DNA of 48,150 nucleotides from Candidatus Ozemibacter sp. (lineage in GTDB: Bacteria; Muiribacteriota; Ozemobacteria; Ozemobacterales; Ozemobacteraceae): assembly GCA_030446435.1 (NCBI GenBank), contig JASURT010000003.1:1-48150 (forward strand). The letters run 5' to 3'. Below the pieces are notes generated by a model. It searched no databases. It was not told where the DNA came from and worked only from the letters and a program-made list of their open reading frames with translations. The translations under genes were made by a program, and so were the position numbers. Below, in pieces: positions 16,972-26,316 of the stretch (within the stretch, counting starts at the first letter, position 1; every line of letters starts with the position of its first letter).

Positions 16972-17340
16972 TTACAGTACTTCTGGTGCAAGAGAAACGA
17001 TCTTCATGAACTGCTTTTCACGAAGCTCTCTGGCAACCGGCCCAAAGATACGGGTTCCGCGTGGGTTATTATCGTTGTTGATAATAACAGCTGCGTTATC
17101 ATCGAAGCGGATGTAACTGCCATCAGCACGACGATGTTCTTTTTTGGTGCGGACGATTACGGCCTTTACAACTTCTTTTTTCTTGACTGTACCATCTGGA
17201 ATAGCATCTTTAACAGAAGCAACGATGATGTCGCCAACGCCGCCGAAAGTGCGCTTGCTGCCGCCACTGACGCGGATGCAGAGCAATTTCTTTGCACCGG
17301 AGTTATCAGCAACTTTAAGTACGCTTTCTTGTTGAATCAT
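16972..17340 (-). CDS. rplN: Ribosomal protein L14
   Basis: The 122-residue L14 is a highly conserved large-subunit protein that forms a bridge to the small subunit. It starts [20 protein letters not shown] and contains the [20 protein letters not shown] core and the [19 protein letters not shown] ending. It is standard in length and sequence. Confidence 0.98.
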   Translation of the reverse strand: MIQQESVLKVADNSGAKKLLCIRVSGGSKRTFGGVGDIIVASVKDAIPDGTVKKKEVVKAVIVRTKKEHRRADGSYIRFDDNAAVIINNDNNPRGTRIFGPVARELREKQFMKIVSLAPEVL

Positions 17341-17351
17341 TACTGGACTCC

Positions 17352-17624
17352 TTATTCTACGATAGAACCGGCGGATTTAACGATTTCGCGCACGATCCAT
17401 TTTTTAGTCTTGCTGACGGGTCTGCATTCTTCAACACGAACCACATCACCGACCTTGCATTTTTCTTCGGGGTCATGAACCAGAAATCTGGTATGACGTT
17501 TAATGTATTTCTTGTACCGAGGATGCTGTACAATGCCTTCTACTTCAACCTTGATGGTTTTTTCGGCGCTATCAGCAATTACTTTACCGACTCGGCTTCG
17601 TCGAATCTTTTTGGTATTTTCCAT
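17352..17624 (-). CDS. rpsQ: Ribosomal protein S17
   Basis: The 90-residue S17 is a primary 16S rRNA binder with an OB fold. It contains [39 protein letters not shown] and the [18 protein letters not shown] core. It follows the enlarged rpmC after 13 bp, with AGGAGGAAATC before its ATG. This confirms that the long rpmC frame really ends where the next gene begins. Confidence 0.98.
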   Translation of the reverse strand: MENTKKIRRSRVGKVIADSAEKTIKVEVEGIVQHPRYKKYIKRHTRFLVHDPEEKCKVGDVVRVEECRPVSKTKKWIVREIVKSAGSIVE

Positions 17625-17637
17625 GATTTCCTCCTAA

Positions 17638-18270
17638 TTAAAAGGGAAGCCGGCCTGCGGTCAGTTCGCGCTGCAGAGCTCTGATGTTTTCGAGTTCACG
17701 CAGTTTGGCTCGCTTTGTTTCCTTAAGATTGGCAATTTGAGAAGCTTCATTTAATCCCATTTCAGACAATTTGTCAAGAAACTTCTTTCTAATTGTACAT
17801 TTGGGATCTTTGAGACGTTTGGAAACGGCTCTGAGCTGGACTTCTTCCTTGCCCTTTGAGCTTTTAAGCTTTTTAGAAACTTCGCTTCTGATCGTTTTAA
17901 CCAGTTCGGCAACTTTTTTGTCACAGCTGACGCGAATTTCCTGGTTAACTTTTCTGGCTTTCATGGAAAGGCGGGTTTTGAGACGTGAAATCTTTTCGCG
18001 AAGAGGAGTCTTCGTTGAATCGATTTTTTCTTCTTTCAAAAGTGCATCATATTCTTCTTTAAGCATCTGATGCAGTTTCGCTTTTTCCATTCTGGTCAGA
18101 TAGGTTTTTACGCGAGCGATGTTGCGGCGTACAATGCTGATCCTTGAAGGATTAGCAAGCTGACCTGTTACGGCCTGAAATCTCAGGTTGAACAGTTCTT
18201 CTTTAAAGTGCTTATATTTTTCTTCGAGTTCTTGCTCGTTCAGTTCAGAAAAATCTTCTCGACTCTTCAT
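17638..18270 (-). CDS. rpmC: Ribosomal protein L29 with a long C-terminal extension
   Basis: L29 sits beside L23 at the peptide exit, where trigger factor, SRP and the translocon dock. Residues 1 to about 62 are a normal L29 (ELNEQELEEKYKHFKEELF, NLRFQAVTGQLANPSR, RRNIARVKTYLTR). The usual protein ends there at 60-70 residues, but this frame continues to 210. The added 145 residues are highly charged and Lys/Arg-rich, predicted mainly helical with possible coiled coil, and contain two cysteines (116 and 158). The frame is uninterrupted, starts with a normal ATG and is followed 13 bp later by rpsQ, so a frameshift or fusion artefact is unlikely. No known domain was recognised in the extension. 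Confidence 0.95.
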   Translation of the reverse strand: MKSREDFSELNEQELEEKYKHFKEELFNLRFQAVTGQLANPSRISIVRRNIARVKTYLTRMEKAKLHQMLKEEYDALLKEEKIDSTKTPLREKISRLKTRLSMKARKVNQEIRVSCDKKVAELVKTIRSEVSKKLKSSKGKEEVQLRAVSKRLKDPKCTIRKKFLDKLSEMGLNEASQIANLKETKRAKLRELENIRALQRELTAGRLPF

Positions 18271-18285
18271 GTTTCACCTTCCTAA

Positions 18286-18696
18286 TTACATTTTGCTGGT
18301 TACGACCTGGCAGCGGATCGGGAGTTTGTTGGCTGCCTGGCTCAGAGATTCGATAGCGATATTTTCGGGTACGCCTTCGAGTTCGAAAAGAATGCGGCCA
18401 GGTTTTACAACGGCAACCCAGAATTCAGGAGCGCCTTTACCCTTACCCATACGGACTTCGAGTGGCTTTTTAGAAACTGGTTTGTCAGGGAAAATCCGAA
18501 TCCACATTTTACCGGCGCGCTTTACAGTTCTGGTAATAACTTTACGAGCTGCTTCGATCTGGGCGCTGGTGATCCAATGAGGATCGAGAGCCTGGAGACC
18601 ATAGGACCCAAACGCAAGGTATTTTCCGCCTTTGGCTTCGCCCTTCATTCTTCCACGATGTTGTTTTCTGAATTTGGTTCTGGCTGGAATCAACAT
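18286..18696 (-). CDS. rplP: Ribosomal protein L16
   Basis: The 136-residue L16 lies near the A site and peptidyl-transferase centre. It begins [21 protein letters not shown] and contains [20 protein letters not shown] and the [16 protein letters not shown] region. Sequence and length are ordinary, and AAGGAGGAACCCAG lies before the ATG. Confidence 0.98.
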   Translation of the reverse strand: MLIPARTKFRKQHRGRMKGEAKGGKYLAFGSYGLQALDPHWITSAQIEAARKVITRTVKRAGKMWIRIFPDKPVSKKPLEVRMGKGKGAPEFWVAVVKPGRILFELEGVPENIAIESLSQAANKLPIRCQVVTSKM

Positions 18697-18711
18697 AGTC
18701 TGGGTTCCTCC

Positions 18712-19380
18712 TTACTTTTTAACTTCGCGGTTAGCGAAGTTCTGTTTTCCGATTTTTTCGCCTTTGAAGATCCAGACTTTTACGCCAACACAGCCAAAAG
18801 TAGTAATGGCGGTATCAGTTGCATAGTCGATGTCAGCGCGAAGAGTGTGCAGTGGAACGCGACCTTCGCGAGTCCATTCACTTCTTGCGATTTCAGCACC
18901 GTTCAAACGACCGCTGCAGGTAATTTTGATACCTTTGGCGCCAGCACGCATAGCTCTGCTGATAGTCTGTTTAATCGCACGGCGATGAGAAACACGGCGT
19001 TCAAGCTGCAAAGCGATACTTTCAGCGATAAGTTTCGCTTCGATATCGGGCGCTTTGATTTCCTGGATATTCAGGAAAACTGATTTGCCGGTAAGATCTT
19101 CAAGTTCTTTTTTAAGAATTTCGACTCTTTCACCACCGCGGCCGATGATAACACCAGGCTTGGCTGTGAAAATAGTTACGCGCAGTTTGTTATTGGATTT
19201 TCTTTCGATTTCGATCTTGCCAATACCTTCACGGCGGAACTGTTTTCTGTCGATGAAGTCACGAATTTTTACATCTTCATGCAGGAATTTAGCATAGTCG
19301 CTGCGTTTGGCGAACCATCTTGAGTCCCAGGTGCGGGTAATACCAAGACGAATTCCAATAGGGTTAACTTTCTGGCCCAT
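18712..19380 (-). CDS. rpsC: Ribosomal protein S3
   Basis: The 222-residue S3 forms part of the mRNA entry channel. It starts [20 protein letters not shown], has a type II KH domain with the [14 protein letters not shown] loop (about 75-88), and ends with the C-terminal S3 domain ([38 protein letters not shown]). Its ATG overlaps the rplV stop by one base (TAATG), so translation is coupled to rplV. Confidence 0.98.
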   Translation of the reverse strand: MGQKVNPIGIRLGITRTWDSRWFAKRSDYAKFLHEDVKIRDFIDRKQFRREGIGKIEIERKSNNKLRVTIFTAKPGVIIGRGGERVEILKKELEDLTGKSVFLNIQEIKAPDIEAKLIAESIALQLERRVSHRRAIKQTISRAMRAGAKGIKITCSGRLNGAEIARSEWTREGRVPLHTLRADIDYATDTAITTFGCVGVKVWIFKGEKIGKQNFANREVKK

Positions 19381-20117
19381 TATTCTTTACCTCCCTGGGG
19401 TTTGGTGGTTTTCTTGGTGGTCTTCTTAGCTGCGGGTTTCTTTTCGGCCTTGGCAGCAGTTGTTTTTTTGGCAGGTTTTGCAGTAGTTGTCTTTTTGGCT
19501 GCTTTTTTAGCTTTAGGAGCTTCAGCAGTTTCAGCTACGGCAATTTTAGCCATTGAGAATTTTTCGCGCAAAACGATGGTTGCGTGAGAAGTTCTCTTGT
19601 TGATGCGACAGGCGCGGCCACGAGCTCTGGCCATGAATCTCTTCATGATTGAACCACCGTCAACGGTGATCTTGGCAACATAAAGGTCATCGGCTTTGAG
19701 ATCATGATTGTTGCCGGCATTGGCAATCGCAGATTTCAGAAGTTTAAGAAGAATCGGAGAGCCGCCTTTAGAAAGGAACTGAAGGATTCCAAGAGCTTCA
19801 TCAACGCTCTTGCCACGAATCTGGTCAGCAACCAGTCTAAGTTTTCTTGGGCTGATTCTTACGTTTCTTACCACTGCTCTTGGCATTTCAAGAACATCGA
19901 TAAGTCTTGATTTCTGTTTCCATGAAAGTGAACCCACTTTTGGATAAACTTTTTCAAGCTTGCCGTTAGGCTGGAGCTGACGATTATACAGACCAGCTTT
20001 GGTAAGAATGGTTTCGATTTTGGCTCTGCTATTTTTAGTATCAAGGCCTTTGATCATACGAAGGCCATTGAACAGATCTACGTCATCGGGAATGGTTACA
20101 CCTACAAGTCGTAACAT
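19380..20117 (-). CDS. rplV: Ribosomal protein L22 with an S13-like N-terminal domain and basic tail
   Basis: L22 lines the exit tunnel with a long beta-hairpin. Residues about 79-189 are a normal L22 ([52 protein letters not shown]). Before it lie 78 extra residues that start [12 protein letters not shown], contain [14 protein letters not shown] and end [17 protein letters not shown]. This matches the layout of ribosomal protein S13 (RIAGV-x-IP, an IYGIG-like turn, a later L-x-E helix). After the core comes a 56-residue Lys/Ala/Thr/Pro tail like a histone H1 tail. The normal family length is about 110; here it is 245. GGAAGGAGA lies just before the upstream ATG, supporting the long form. Confidence 0.95.
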   Translation of the reverse strand: MLRLVGVTIPDDVDLFNGLRMIKGLDTKNSRAKIETILTKAGLYNRQLQPNGKLEKVYPKVGSLSWKQKSRLIDVLEMPRAVVRNVRISPRKLRLVADQIRGKSVDEALGILQFLSKGGSPILLKLLKSAIANAGNNHDLKADDLYVAKITVDGGSIMKRFMARARGRACRINKRTSHATIVLREKFSMAKIAVAETAEAPKAKKAAKKTTTAKPAKKTTAAKAEKKPAAKKTTKKTTKPQGGKE

Positions 20118-20135
20118 TATTATTATCTCCTTCCC

Positions 20136-20405
20136 TTATCTAGCGGAAGCGGCTTTTTCGCCGGCATGTCCACGGAAAGTTCTTGTGGGCGCAAATTCAC
20201 CCAGCTTATGGCCAACCATGTTTTCAGTGATGAAAACAGGAACGTGTTTTCTACCGTTATGAACGGCAATGGTATGACCGACCATTTCAGGATATACAGT
20301 TGAAGCTCTTGACCAGGTTCTAAGCTGGCGTTTTTCGCCATTCTGGTTCATATCCTGAATTCTTTTCAATAGTCTTTCACAAACAAATGGAGCTTTTCTT
20401 GCCAT
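20136..20405 (-). CDS. rpsS: Ribosomal protein S19
   Basis: The 89-residue S19 works with S13 in the head of the small subunit. It starts [16 protein letters not shown] and contains [35 protein letters not shown] and the [20 protein letters not shown] ending. Length and order between rplB and rplV are standard. Confidence 0.98.
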   Translation of the reverse strand: MARKAPFVCERLLKRIQDMNQNGEKRQLRTWSRASTVYPEMVGHTIAVHNGRKHVPVFITENMVGHKLGEFAPTRTFRGHAGEKAASAR

Positions 20406-20417
20406 TATACTTCTCCC

Positions 20418-21245
20418 TTATTTCTTTCTTCTCGAAACGATGTACTTGCTGGAGTGCTTCTTGGTCTTTCTGGTTTTGTAGCCCTGAGCCGGTTTACCCC
20501 AGAGAGATACTGGTGGTCTACCACGGCTGGTCTGAGCTTCACCACCACCATGTGGGTGATCGACCGGGTTCATTGCAGAACCGCGAACGAAGGGGCGAAT
20601 ACCCATCCATCTTTTGCGTCCAGCCTTACCAAGGGTGACGTTCATGTGATCTTTGTTGCCTACAGAACCGATAACGGCACGGCAATCGAGAAGAATCAGT
20701 CTCATTTCACCAGAAGGCATGTTGATCTGGGCATATCTTCCTTCTTTACCAACCAGCTGAGCATTGGTTCCGGCAGATCTTGCAATCTGGGCACCTTTGC
20801 CAGGTTTCATTTCAATGTGATGAATGGTTGAACCGAGAGGGATGTTTCTAAGGGGAAGGCAGTTGCCGACCATAATATCAGCGTTGGGACCGTTTTCAAT
20901 TACGTCTCCGACCTTGATACCTTCGTGTGCGAGGATATATCTTTTATCACCGTCGAGATAGTGAATCAGTGCGATACGACAAGTTCTGTTGGGATCGTAT
21001 TCGATAGTTGCAACTTTGCCGGGAACGCCGTCTTTGTTGCGTCTGAAGTCGATGATACGATACAGGCGTTTGTTGCCACAGCCTCTGTGTCTAAGTGTAA
21101 CGCGACCATGATGGTTGCGGCCGGCTTTTCTGTGCAGCCATTCACAAAGAGGCTTGTGAGGCTTATCAGTAGTGATTTCATCAAAAGAGAAACCTGTGAT
21201 AAAGCGGCGTGAGGGTGTGGTAGGGTTATAGACTTTGATACTCAT
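20418..21245 (-). CDS. rplB: Ribosomal protein L2
   Basis: The 275-residue L2 is needed for subunit joining and peptidyl-transferase activity. It contains the [19 protein letters not shown] segment, the OB/SH3-like core ([16 protein letters not shown]) and the conserved C-terminal [20 protein letters not shown] loop with the essential histidine. Length and sequence are typical. Confidence 0.98.
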   Translation of the reverse strand: MSIKVYNPTTPSRRFITGFSFDEITTDKPHKPLCEWLHRKAGRNHHGRVTLRHRGCGNKRLYRIIDFRRNKDGVPGKVATIEYDPNRTCRIALIHYLDGDKRYILAHEGIKVGDVIENGPNADIMVGNCLPLRNIPLGSTIHHIEMKPGKGAQIARSAGTNAQLVGKEGRYAQINMPSGEMRLILLDCRAVIGSVGNKDHMNVTLGKAGRKRWMGIRPFVRGSAMNPVDHPHGGGEAQTSRGRPPVSLWGKPAQGYKTRKTKKHSSKYIVSRRKK

Positions 21246-21268
21246 GATTTTCTCCTATTCCTACTTTC

Positions 21269-21559
21269 TCAGGCAATTCCTTCAAAGAAAGAGATTGAAT
21301 CGCCTTCTTTAAGGGTAACAATGGCTTTCTTCCAGGTTGAAGTGTAACCACGGAAAACCCCACGTCGTTTGGGTTTGCGAACTACATTGATGGTATTTAC
21401 CTTTGTTACTGTTACCTTAAAAAGAGCTTCAACAGCGTCTTTAATCTGGTTCTTGTTAGCACCTCTGGCAACTTTGAACTGGTAGATTCCTTCGCCCATG
21501 CGATCATAGCTTTTTTCAGAAACTATGGGTCTAATTACGATATCTTGAGGTGTATTCAT
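21269..21559 (-). CDS. rplW: Ribosomal protein L23
   Basis: The 96-residue L23 is the main docking site for trigger factor and SRP at the peptide exit. It contains IVIRPIVSEKSYDRM, YQFKVARGANKNQIKDAVE and VNTINVVRKPKRRG. It is normal in size, in contrast to its exit-ring neighbours L22 and L29. Its ATG overlaps the rplD stop as ATGA. Confidence 0.97.
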   Translation of the reverse strand: MNTPQDIVIRPIVSEKSYDRMGEGIYQFKVARGANKNQIKDAVEALFKVTVTKVNTINVVRKPKRRGVFRGYTSTWKKAIVTLKEGDSISFFEGIA

Positions 21560-22176
21560 TTTACCAGGACCTCCTCGAGCATTTTGACCGCTTTGTCACT
21601 GATGGCTACCTGGCCATAGTTGAGCAGGTCAACAACGTTTACGTGCAGCGGAGTTACAACCTTGACGTTTTTAAGGTTAGCAACGGCACGTCTGGTGTTT
21701 TCAGTAATTTCAGGAACCACGAAAAGAGCTTTTTCGATTTTGTGGCTCTTGAGGAAAGCGCAAACATCTTTTGTTTTTCCGCTGGTGAAATCGAGGCCTT
21801 CAACCACGCGAATCGCGCCTTCGTTGGCTTTATCAGTGAGAACACCGATAATTGCGCGATCAACGACCTTTTTGGGTGGGCGCTGATCAAAAGCGTGAGG
21901 ACGTGGACCAAAAGTGGTGCCACCGCCGACATGCAAAGGAGACTTTACGCTGCCCTGTCTGGCGCGACCAGTACCTTTTTGGCGGTAGATTTTGCGAGTG
22001 CTGGCGCAAACTTCACCTTTGCTCTTGGTGAAAGCGTTCCCCTGGCGCTGGTTGTTAAGCTGAGCTTTAACAACGTCTGTGATGGTCTGAGGATGTGCCT
22101 TGCTGGCAAAAACTTCTTCATTAAGTTTAATTGAACCGTTTTCGGTTCCATTCATTTTAAAAATCTTGGCTTCCAT
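21556..22176 (-). CDS. rplD: Ribosomal protein L4
   Basis: The 206-residue L4 extends a loop into the exit tunnel opposite L22 and in E. coli represses the S10 operon. The tunnel loop (KIYRQKGTGRARQGSVKSP) and the VGGGTTFGPRPHAF segment are intact. The C-terminal Rossmann-like part ends VAISDKAVKMLEE. Whether it regulates this operon is not visible, since the S10 leader is only 45 bp long. Confidence 0.98.
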   Translation of the reverse strand: MEAKIFKMNGTENGSIKLNEEVFASKAHPQTITDVVKAQLNNQRQGNAFTKSKGEVCASTRKIYRQKGTGRARQGSVKSPLHVGGGTTFGPRPHAFDQRPPKKVVDRAIIGVLTDKANEGAIRVVEGLDFTSGKTKDVCAFLKSHKIEKALFVVPEITENTRRAVANLKNVKVVTPLHVNVVDLLNYGQVAISDKAVKMLEEVLVK

Positions 22177-22191
22177 ATCTTCCTCCGTTCC

Positions 22192-22815
22192 TTAAGCCTG
22201 GTGCTTAATAACGACCAGACCATTGGCGGCTCCGGGTATTGAACCCTTCACCAACAGAAGGTTTTTCTGCTCGTCAACTTTAACAACCTTCAGACCTCTA
22301 ACGGTGCGGCGCACGTTACCATACTGACCGGGAAGTTTTTTGCCCTTCCAGGTTCTTGCAGCATTTGTACCAGAACCAGTAGAACCGGTAGCACGGCTAT
22401 AGTCTGAAGCACCATGTGTCATGGGCTGACCATTAAAATTGTGTCTTTCCATTGCTCCGGAGAAACCTTTACCCTTGCTGGTTCCAGTGACGCTGATGGT
22501 GTCACCTTCTTTAAACATTGAAACATTGATTTCAGTATTTGGCTCAATGCCTTCAAGTTCGTCAGCGGGCAAGCTTCTTACAAAGCGGAACGGTTTTACA
22601 CCGGCTTTTTCAAAACTCATGCGCAGTGGTTTATTGAGAAGGCGCTTAACCGCTTCTGGTCTGATTTCACGATAACCAACCTGAACGGCTTTGTCGCTTT
22701 TTCGAATAATAGTACAAGGACCTGCGCTGATTACGGTTACAGGAACCACGTTCCCATCGTCTGTAAAAATCTGGGTCATACCAACTTTGGTGCCCAATAT
22801 TGCCTTAACGCCCAT
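22192..22815 (-). CDS. rplC: Ribosomal protein L3
   Basis: The 207-residue L3 is one of the first proteins to bind 23S rRNA and reaches the peptidyl-transferase centre. It starts MGVKAILGTKVGMTQIF and contains the central loop NFNGQPMTHGASDYSR, with the glutamine that is methylated by PrmB in many bacteria, and GSTGSGTNAARTWKGKKLPG. It is standard in length. Confidence 0.98.
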   Translation of the reverse strand: MGVKAILGTKVGMTQIFTDDGNVVPVTVISAGPCTIIRKSDKAVQVGYREIRPEAVKRLLNKPLRMSFEKAGVKPFRFVRSLPADELEGIEPNTEINVSMFKEGDTISVTGTSKGKGFSGAMERHNFNGQPMTHGASDYSRATGSTGSGTNAARTWKGKKLPGQYGNVRRTVRGLKVVKVDEQKNLLLVKGSIPGAANGLVVIKHQA

Positions 22816-22844
22816 AATTTTCCTCCTTTTCCTTCCAGTGCGCC

Positions 22845-23156
22845 TTACAGCATCTTGATTTCGATGTTTACACCGGACGGAAGGTCCATATTCATTAATG
22901 AATCTACAGTTTGACCTGACGGATTATAAAGATCGATATTACGTTTGTGAATTCTCATTTCGAACTGCTCGCGAGAGTCTTTGTTAACGAAAGGAGAGCG
23001 AAGAACTGTGTATTTCCGGATTTCGGTCGGCATAGGGATCGGGCCGGAAATCTTGGTTCCAGTGCGTTTTACGGTGTCGCAAATTCTGGCAACTGACTGA
23101 TCAAGAAGGCGATGATCAAATGCCTTGAGAGACAACCGCATCTTCTGCTTAGCCAT
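22845..23156 (-). CDS. rpsJ: Ribosomal protein S10 (NusE)
   Basis: The 103-residue S10 is both a small-subunit head protein and the transcription antitermination factor NusE. It contains [17 protein letters not shown], the [20 protein letters not shown] loop and the [16 protein letters not shown] segment. It starts the S10 part of the cluster, 45 bp after fusA. tuf, often present at this junction, is absent. Confidence 0.98.
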   Translation of the reverse strand: MAKQKMRLSLKAFDHRLLDQSVARICDTVKRTGTKISGPIPMPTEIRKYTVLRSPFVNKDSREQFEMRIHKRNIDLYNPSGQTVDSLMNMDLPSGVNIEIKML

Positions 23157-23201
23157 TTTTAAAATCTCCTTATGGATTTCAATAAGAATCGATAACAGCG
23201 A

Positions 23202-25328
23202 TCAAATATCGCTGGCTACCATCTGCTGTGGTGGTTGGCCATAACCAAACACACCGAGAATACGTTCTGTAACGCTTCTTGGAACTTCATCATAATGAAG
23301 CAGCTCCATGGTGAAGCTTGCGCGGCCCTGAGAAAGAGATCTCAGCTGGGTTGAATAACCAAACATATCAGAAAGCGGAGAATGACATTCAATTACTCTT
23401 ATATCATCGCGCATTTCCATGTTGATTACTTTTCCGCGTCTTGAATTCATATTACCAATGATGTCACCCATGTATTGCTCAGGGGTTTCAATCTCAACCT
23501 TCATGAAAGGCTCGAGAAGAACTGGTTTCGCAGCTCTCAGAGCTATTTTCATCGCTTCGTAGGTAGCGATCTTGAATGCGATTTCACTGCTGTCGGTTTC
23601 ACTGTAAGATCCACCTTTGCAAATCACATCAACATCAACGACCGGGAAGCCTGCAAGAATACCATCATTCATGGCATCCTGGCAACCACTTTCGACAGCT
23701 TTAACAAATTGAGCCGGAATTTCTTCGGGTTTAGAGCGGTTTTCGAAGCGAAATCCCTTCCCTCTTTCGAGAGGTTTAACTTCAAGAATTACATGTGCGA
23801 ACTGATTTTTGTTACCAGCCGCCCGGTCATACTGGCTTTCGCCTTTACCGGTTGCGGTAATTCCTTCTTTGTAAGCTACCTGTGGCTTACCCACCGATGC
23901 TTTTACGCCGAATTCGCGGGTTATGCGATCAACGATAACTTCGAGATGAAGTTCGCCCATTCCAGAGATGAGAGTTTCACCAGTGTCAGGGTCGATTTTG
24001 GCCTTGAAGGTCGGATCTTCATCCATGAGAGCTTCAAGAACATCGGTAAGCTTGGAAAGGTCTGCCTGAGTTTTGGGTTCAATGGCAACTGAAATTACGG
24101 TTTCGGGGAAAGTGATTCTTTCGAGAGTTGCGTGATCAGGATCGGTAGAAAGGGTTTCGCCCGTTCCAACGTTCTTCATGCCCACGGCAGCGACGATGTC
24201 ACCGGCCTGAGCCTTGGGAAGATCCTGGCGCTGATTGGCATGCATCTGAAGGAATCTGCCAATACGCTCTTTTTTACTGCCTCGGTTAAGGTTGTAAACC
24301 ACTTTGCCCGCTTCGAGAGTTCCGGAATAAATTCTGAGATAAACCAGTTTTCCCACATGAGGATCGGTCGCAATCTTAAAGACAAGAGCCGAGAAAGGCG
24401 CTTCAGGGTCGGCAGCTATTTCTACTTCTTTGCCGCATTCGAGTTTGTAGCCGATTGCCGGCGGAATATCGAGCGGTGAAGGTAGATAAGCGACGATTGA
24501 ATCGAGCAGATCTTGAACACCTTTGTTTTTAAAGGCTGAACCACACATCATGGGGACAACCTGGTTTTTAATTACGGCTTCGCGCAAGGTCTTGCGAACC
24601 AGGGCTTCAGGAATTTCTTTTTCTTCGAGGTAGAGTTCGAGAATTTCATCGCTGAAACCACTAAGGGTTTCAAGCATATGATCACGAGCAGTTTTTGCCG
24701 CTTCAGCCAGCTCTGCTGGAATTTCGCATTTCTGGAATTCAGCACCCAGAGACTTGTCGCTTTCGTGGCTCCAGATGTGAGCCTGCATGGTAATCAGATC
24801 GACATGACCGGCATAACTGTCTTCGCAACCTATCGGAATAACGATAGGCAATGGCTTGGACTGCAGCCTTTCACTGACCTGCGCAACCACGCGCTCAAAG
24901 TTGGCGCCAACGCGGTCCATCTTGTTTACGAAAGCAATTCTGGGGACTCTGTAGCGGTTAGCCTGTCTCCATACGGTTTCTGACTGAGGCTGAACCCCTG
25001 CCACCGCACAGAAAACCACGACTGCACCGTCGAGAACTCGAAGAGATCTTTCCACCTCTGCTGTGAAATCCACGTGCCCGGGTGTGTCTATAATGTTGAT
25101 ATCAGAATCAGCCCAATGACATTTAGTAGCCGCACTGGTAATGGTTATACCGCGCTCCTGCTCCTGGACCATCCAGTCCATCACTGCTGTTCCCTCATGA
25201 ACTTCGCCCATCTTATAGGCTTTGCCGGTGTAAAACAGAATACGCTCAGTTGTCGTCGTTTTTCCCGCATCGATGTGGGCGACGATACCGATGTTTCTGA
25301 TTTTGCTTATTGTCTGCTTGGCATTCAT
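23202..25328 (-). CDS. fusA: Translation elongation factor G
   Basis: The 708-residue EF-G drives ribosome translocation with GTP. The G domain has AHIDAGKTT (17-25), switch I RGITI (59-63), DTPGH (81-85) and NKMD (135-138). Domains II-V follow, with the domain IV tip and the C-terminal [20 protein letters not shown] segment. The ATG at 25328 gives the family N-terminus, about 10 residues longer than some copies. It lies in the standard str order rpsL-rpsG-fusA. Whether the genome has a second, specialised EF-G cannot be seen here. Confidence 0.98.
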   Translation of the reverse strand: MNAKQTISKIRNIGIVAHIDAGKTTTTERILFYTGKAYKMGEVHEGTAVMDWMVQEQERGITITSAATKCHWADSDINIIDTPGHVDFTAEVERSLRVLDGAVVVFCAVAGVQPQSETVWRQANRYRVPRIAFVNKMDRVGANFERVVAQVSERLQSKPLPIVIPIGCEDSYAGHVDLITMQAHIWSHESDKSLGAEFQKCEIPAELAEAAKTARDHMLETLSGFSDEILELYLEEKEIPEALVRKTLREAVIKNQVVPMMCGSAFKNKGVQDLLDSIVAYLPSPLDIPPAIGYKLECGKEVEIAADPEAPFSALVFKIATDPHVGKLVYLRIYSGTLEAGKVVYNLNRGSKKERIGRFLQMHANQRQDLPKAQAGDIVAAVGMKNVGTGETLSTDPDHATLERITFPETVISVAIEPKTQADLSKLTDVLEALMDEDPTFKAKIDPDTGETLISGMGELHLEVIVDRITREFGVKASVGKPQVAYKEGITATGKGESQYDRAAGNKNQFAHVILEVKPLERGKGFRFENRSKPEEIPAQFVKAVESGCQDAMNDGILAGFPVVDVDVICKGGSYSETDSSEIAFKIATYEAMKIALRAAKPVLLEPFMKVEIETPEQYMGDIIGNMNSRRGKVINMEMRDDIRVIECHSPLSDMFGYSTQLRSLSQGRASFTMELLHYDEVPRSVTERILGVFGYGQPPQQMVASDI

Positions 25329-25375
25329 GAGTTAGCTAATCCTGTTTAGATGCAACCGATTATACTGATAATCTA

Positions 25376-25849
25376 TTAAACCCGGAAGTGTGAGAAAGCT
25401 TTATTCGCTTCGGCCATTCTGTGAACTTCATCGCGCTTCTTCATAGTAGCGCCTGTGTTGTTGAGAATGTCGTCAAATTCAGCTGCAAGGCGATCAGACA
25501 TCGATTTTTCTTTTCTGTCTCTGCTGAATTTGAGAATCCAGCGGAAAGCAAGAGCGATCGCGCGATCTGGTTTCACTTCGATAGGAACCTGGTAGTTGGC
25601 ACCACCGATTCTTTTGCTGCGTACTTCTACGATTGGTTTTGAGCTTTCAACAACTTTTTTGAACATTTCAAGCGGGTTGTCTTCTTTTCTCTTTTTTGCA
25701 ACTTTATCAATTGCATCATAGAAAATACGGCTACCGATGCTTCTTTTTCCATCATACATCAGGTTGTTGATGAATCTGGTAACAAGCTTTGAATTGTAGA
25801 CTGAATCAGGAGTCAATTCTCTTTTGGATACGTGACCACGACGTGGCAT
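25376..25849 (-). CDS. rpsG: Ribosomal protein S7
   Basis: The 157-residue S7 organises the 3' domain of 16S rRNA; in E. coli it represses the str operon. It starts MPRRGHVSKRELTPDSVYNS and contains VTRFINNLMYDGKRSIGSRI, VEVRSKRIGGANYQVPIEV and the C-terminal KKRDEVHRMAEANKAFSHF. Only 13 bp separate it from rpsL, so the long rpsL-rpsG control region of E. coli is not present. Confidence 0.98.
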   Translation of the reverse strand: MPRRGHVSKRELTPDSVYNSKLVTRFINNLMYDGKRSIGSRIFYDAIDKVAKKRKEDNPLEMFKKVVESSKPIVEVRSKRIGGANYQVPIEVKPDRAIALAFRWILKFSRDRKEKSMSDRLAAEFDDILNNTGATMKKRDEVHRMAEANKAFSHFRV

Positions 25850-25862
25850 GAATCAATCCTCC

Positions 25863-26237
25863 TTATTTCTTGGGCCGTTTGGCACCGTATTTAGAGCGAG
25901 CCTGCATGCGGTTGGCGACGCCAGCGCAGTCAAGTGCTCCGCGGATGATATGGTAACGAACACCGGGAAGGTCTTTAACACGACCACCGCGAATAAGAAC
26001 AACAGAGTGTTCCTGCAGGTTGTGGCCGATACCCGGAATGTAAGCAGTTACCTCAATCTTGTTGGTGAGCCTTACACGAGCGATTTTACGAAGAGCTGAG
26101 TTCGGCTTCTTCGGAGTGGTGGTTTTAACCACAGTACAAACGCCACGGCGCTGAGGACAGTCGTCCAGAGCCGGTGAGTCAGATTTGTACTTAACCGCTT
26201 GTCTGGCCTTTCTAATGAGTTGGTTAATGGTAGGCAC
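25863..26237 (-). CDS. rpsL: Ribosomal protein S12
   Basis: The 124-residue S12 is at the decoding centre. The loops [11 protein letters not shown] (41-51) and GGRVKDLPG (84-92) are wild type at the lysines (K43, K88) and P91 where streptomycin-resistance changes occur. D89 is the residue methylthiolated in many bacteria. The GTG at 26237 is the correct start (family N-terminus (M)[11 protein letters not shown]) with AGGAAGGTG upstream. A longer open frame to 26345 runs through the leader and promoter and was not used. It is the first gene of the superoperon. Confidence 0.98.
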   Translation of the reverse strand: MPTINQLIRKARQAVKYKSDSPALDDCPQRRGVCTVVKTTTPKKPNSALRKIARVRLTNKIEVTAYIPGIGHNLQEHSVVLIRGGRVKDLPGVRYHIIRGALDCAGVANRMQARSKYGAKRPKK

Positions 26238-26263
26238 AGCTAACACCTTCCTGATAAGTTTTC

Positions 26264-26309
26264 CAGTTCCGCTAATACTGCGAAACTGCCACCAGATGGA
26301 CCGAGGTGG
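26264..26309 (-). promoter_or_regulatory. Two adjacent hairpins in the str-operon leader
   Basis: From the predicted transcription start (about 26310) the RNA first folds CCACC...GGTGG (26289-26309, 11-nt loop). It then immediately forms a 9-bp stem, CAGUUUCGC / GCGGAACUG with one G-U pair and a 7-nt loop (26264-26288). The second hairpin ends 26 nt before the rpsL GTG. Nearly the whole leader is structured, which suggests a control element, possibly for a ribosomal protein encoded downstream. The regulator is not known. Confidence 0.55.
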
Positions 26310-26316
26310 ATTGTTG

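Noticed and set aside
17638-18270. Frameshift or gene fusion as the cause of the long L29
   Set aside because: The frame is continuous from a normal start, the extension has uniform basic composition, and rpsQ follows after 13 bp.
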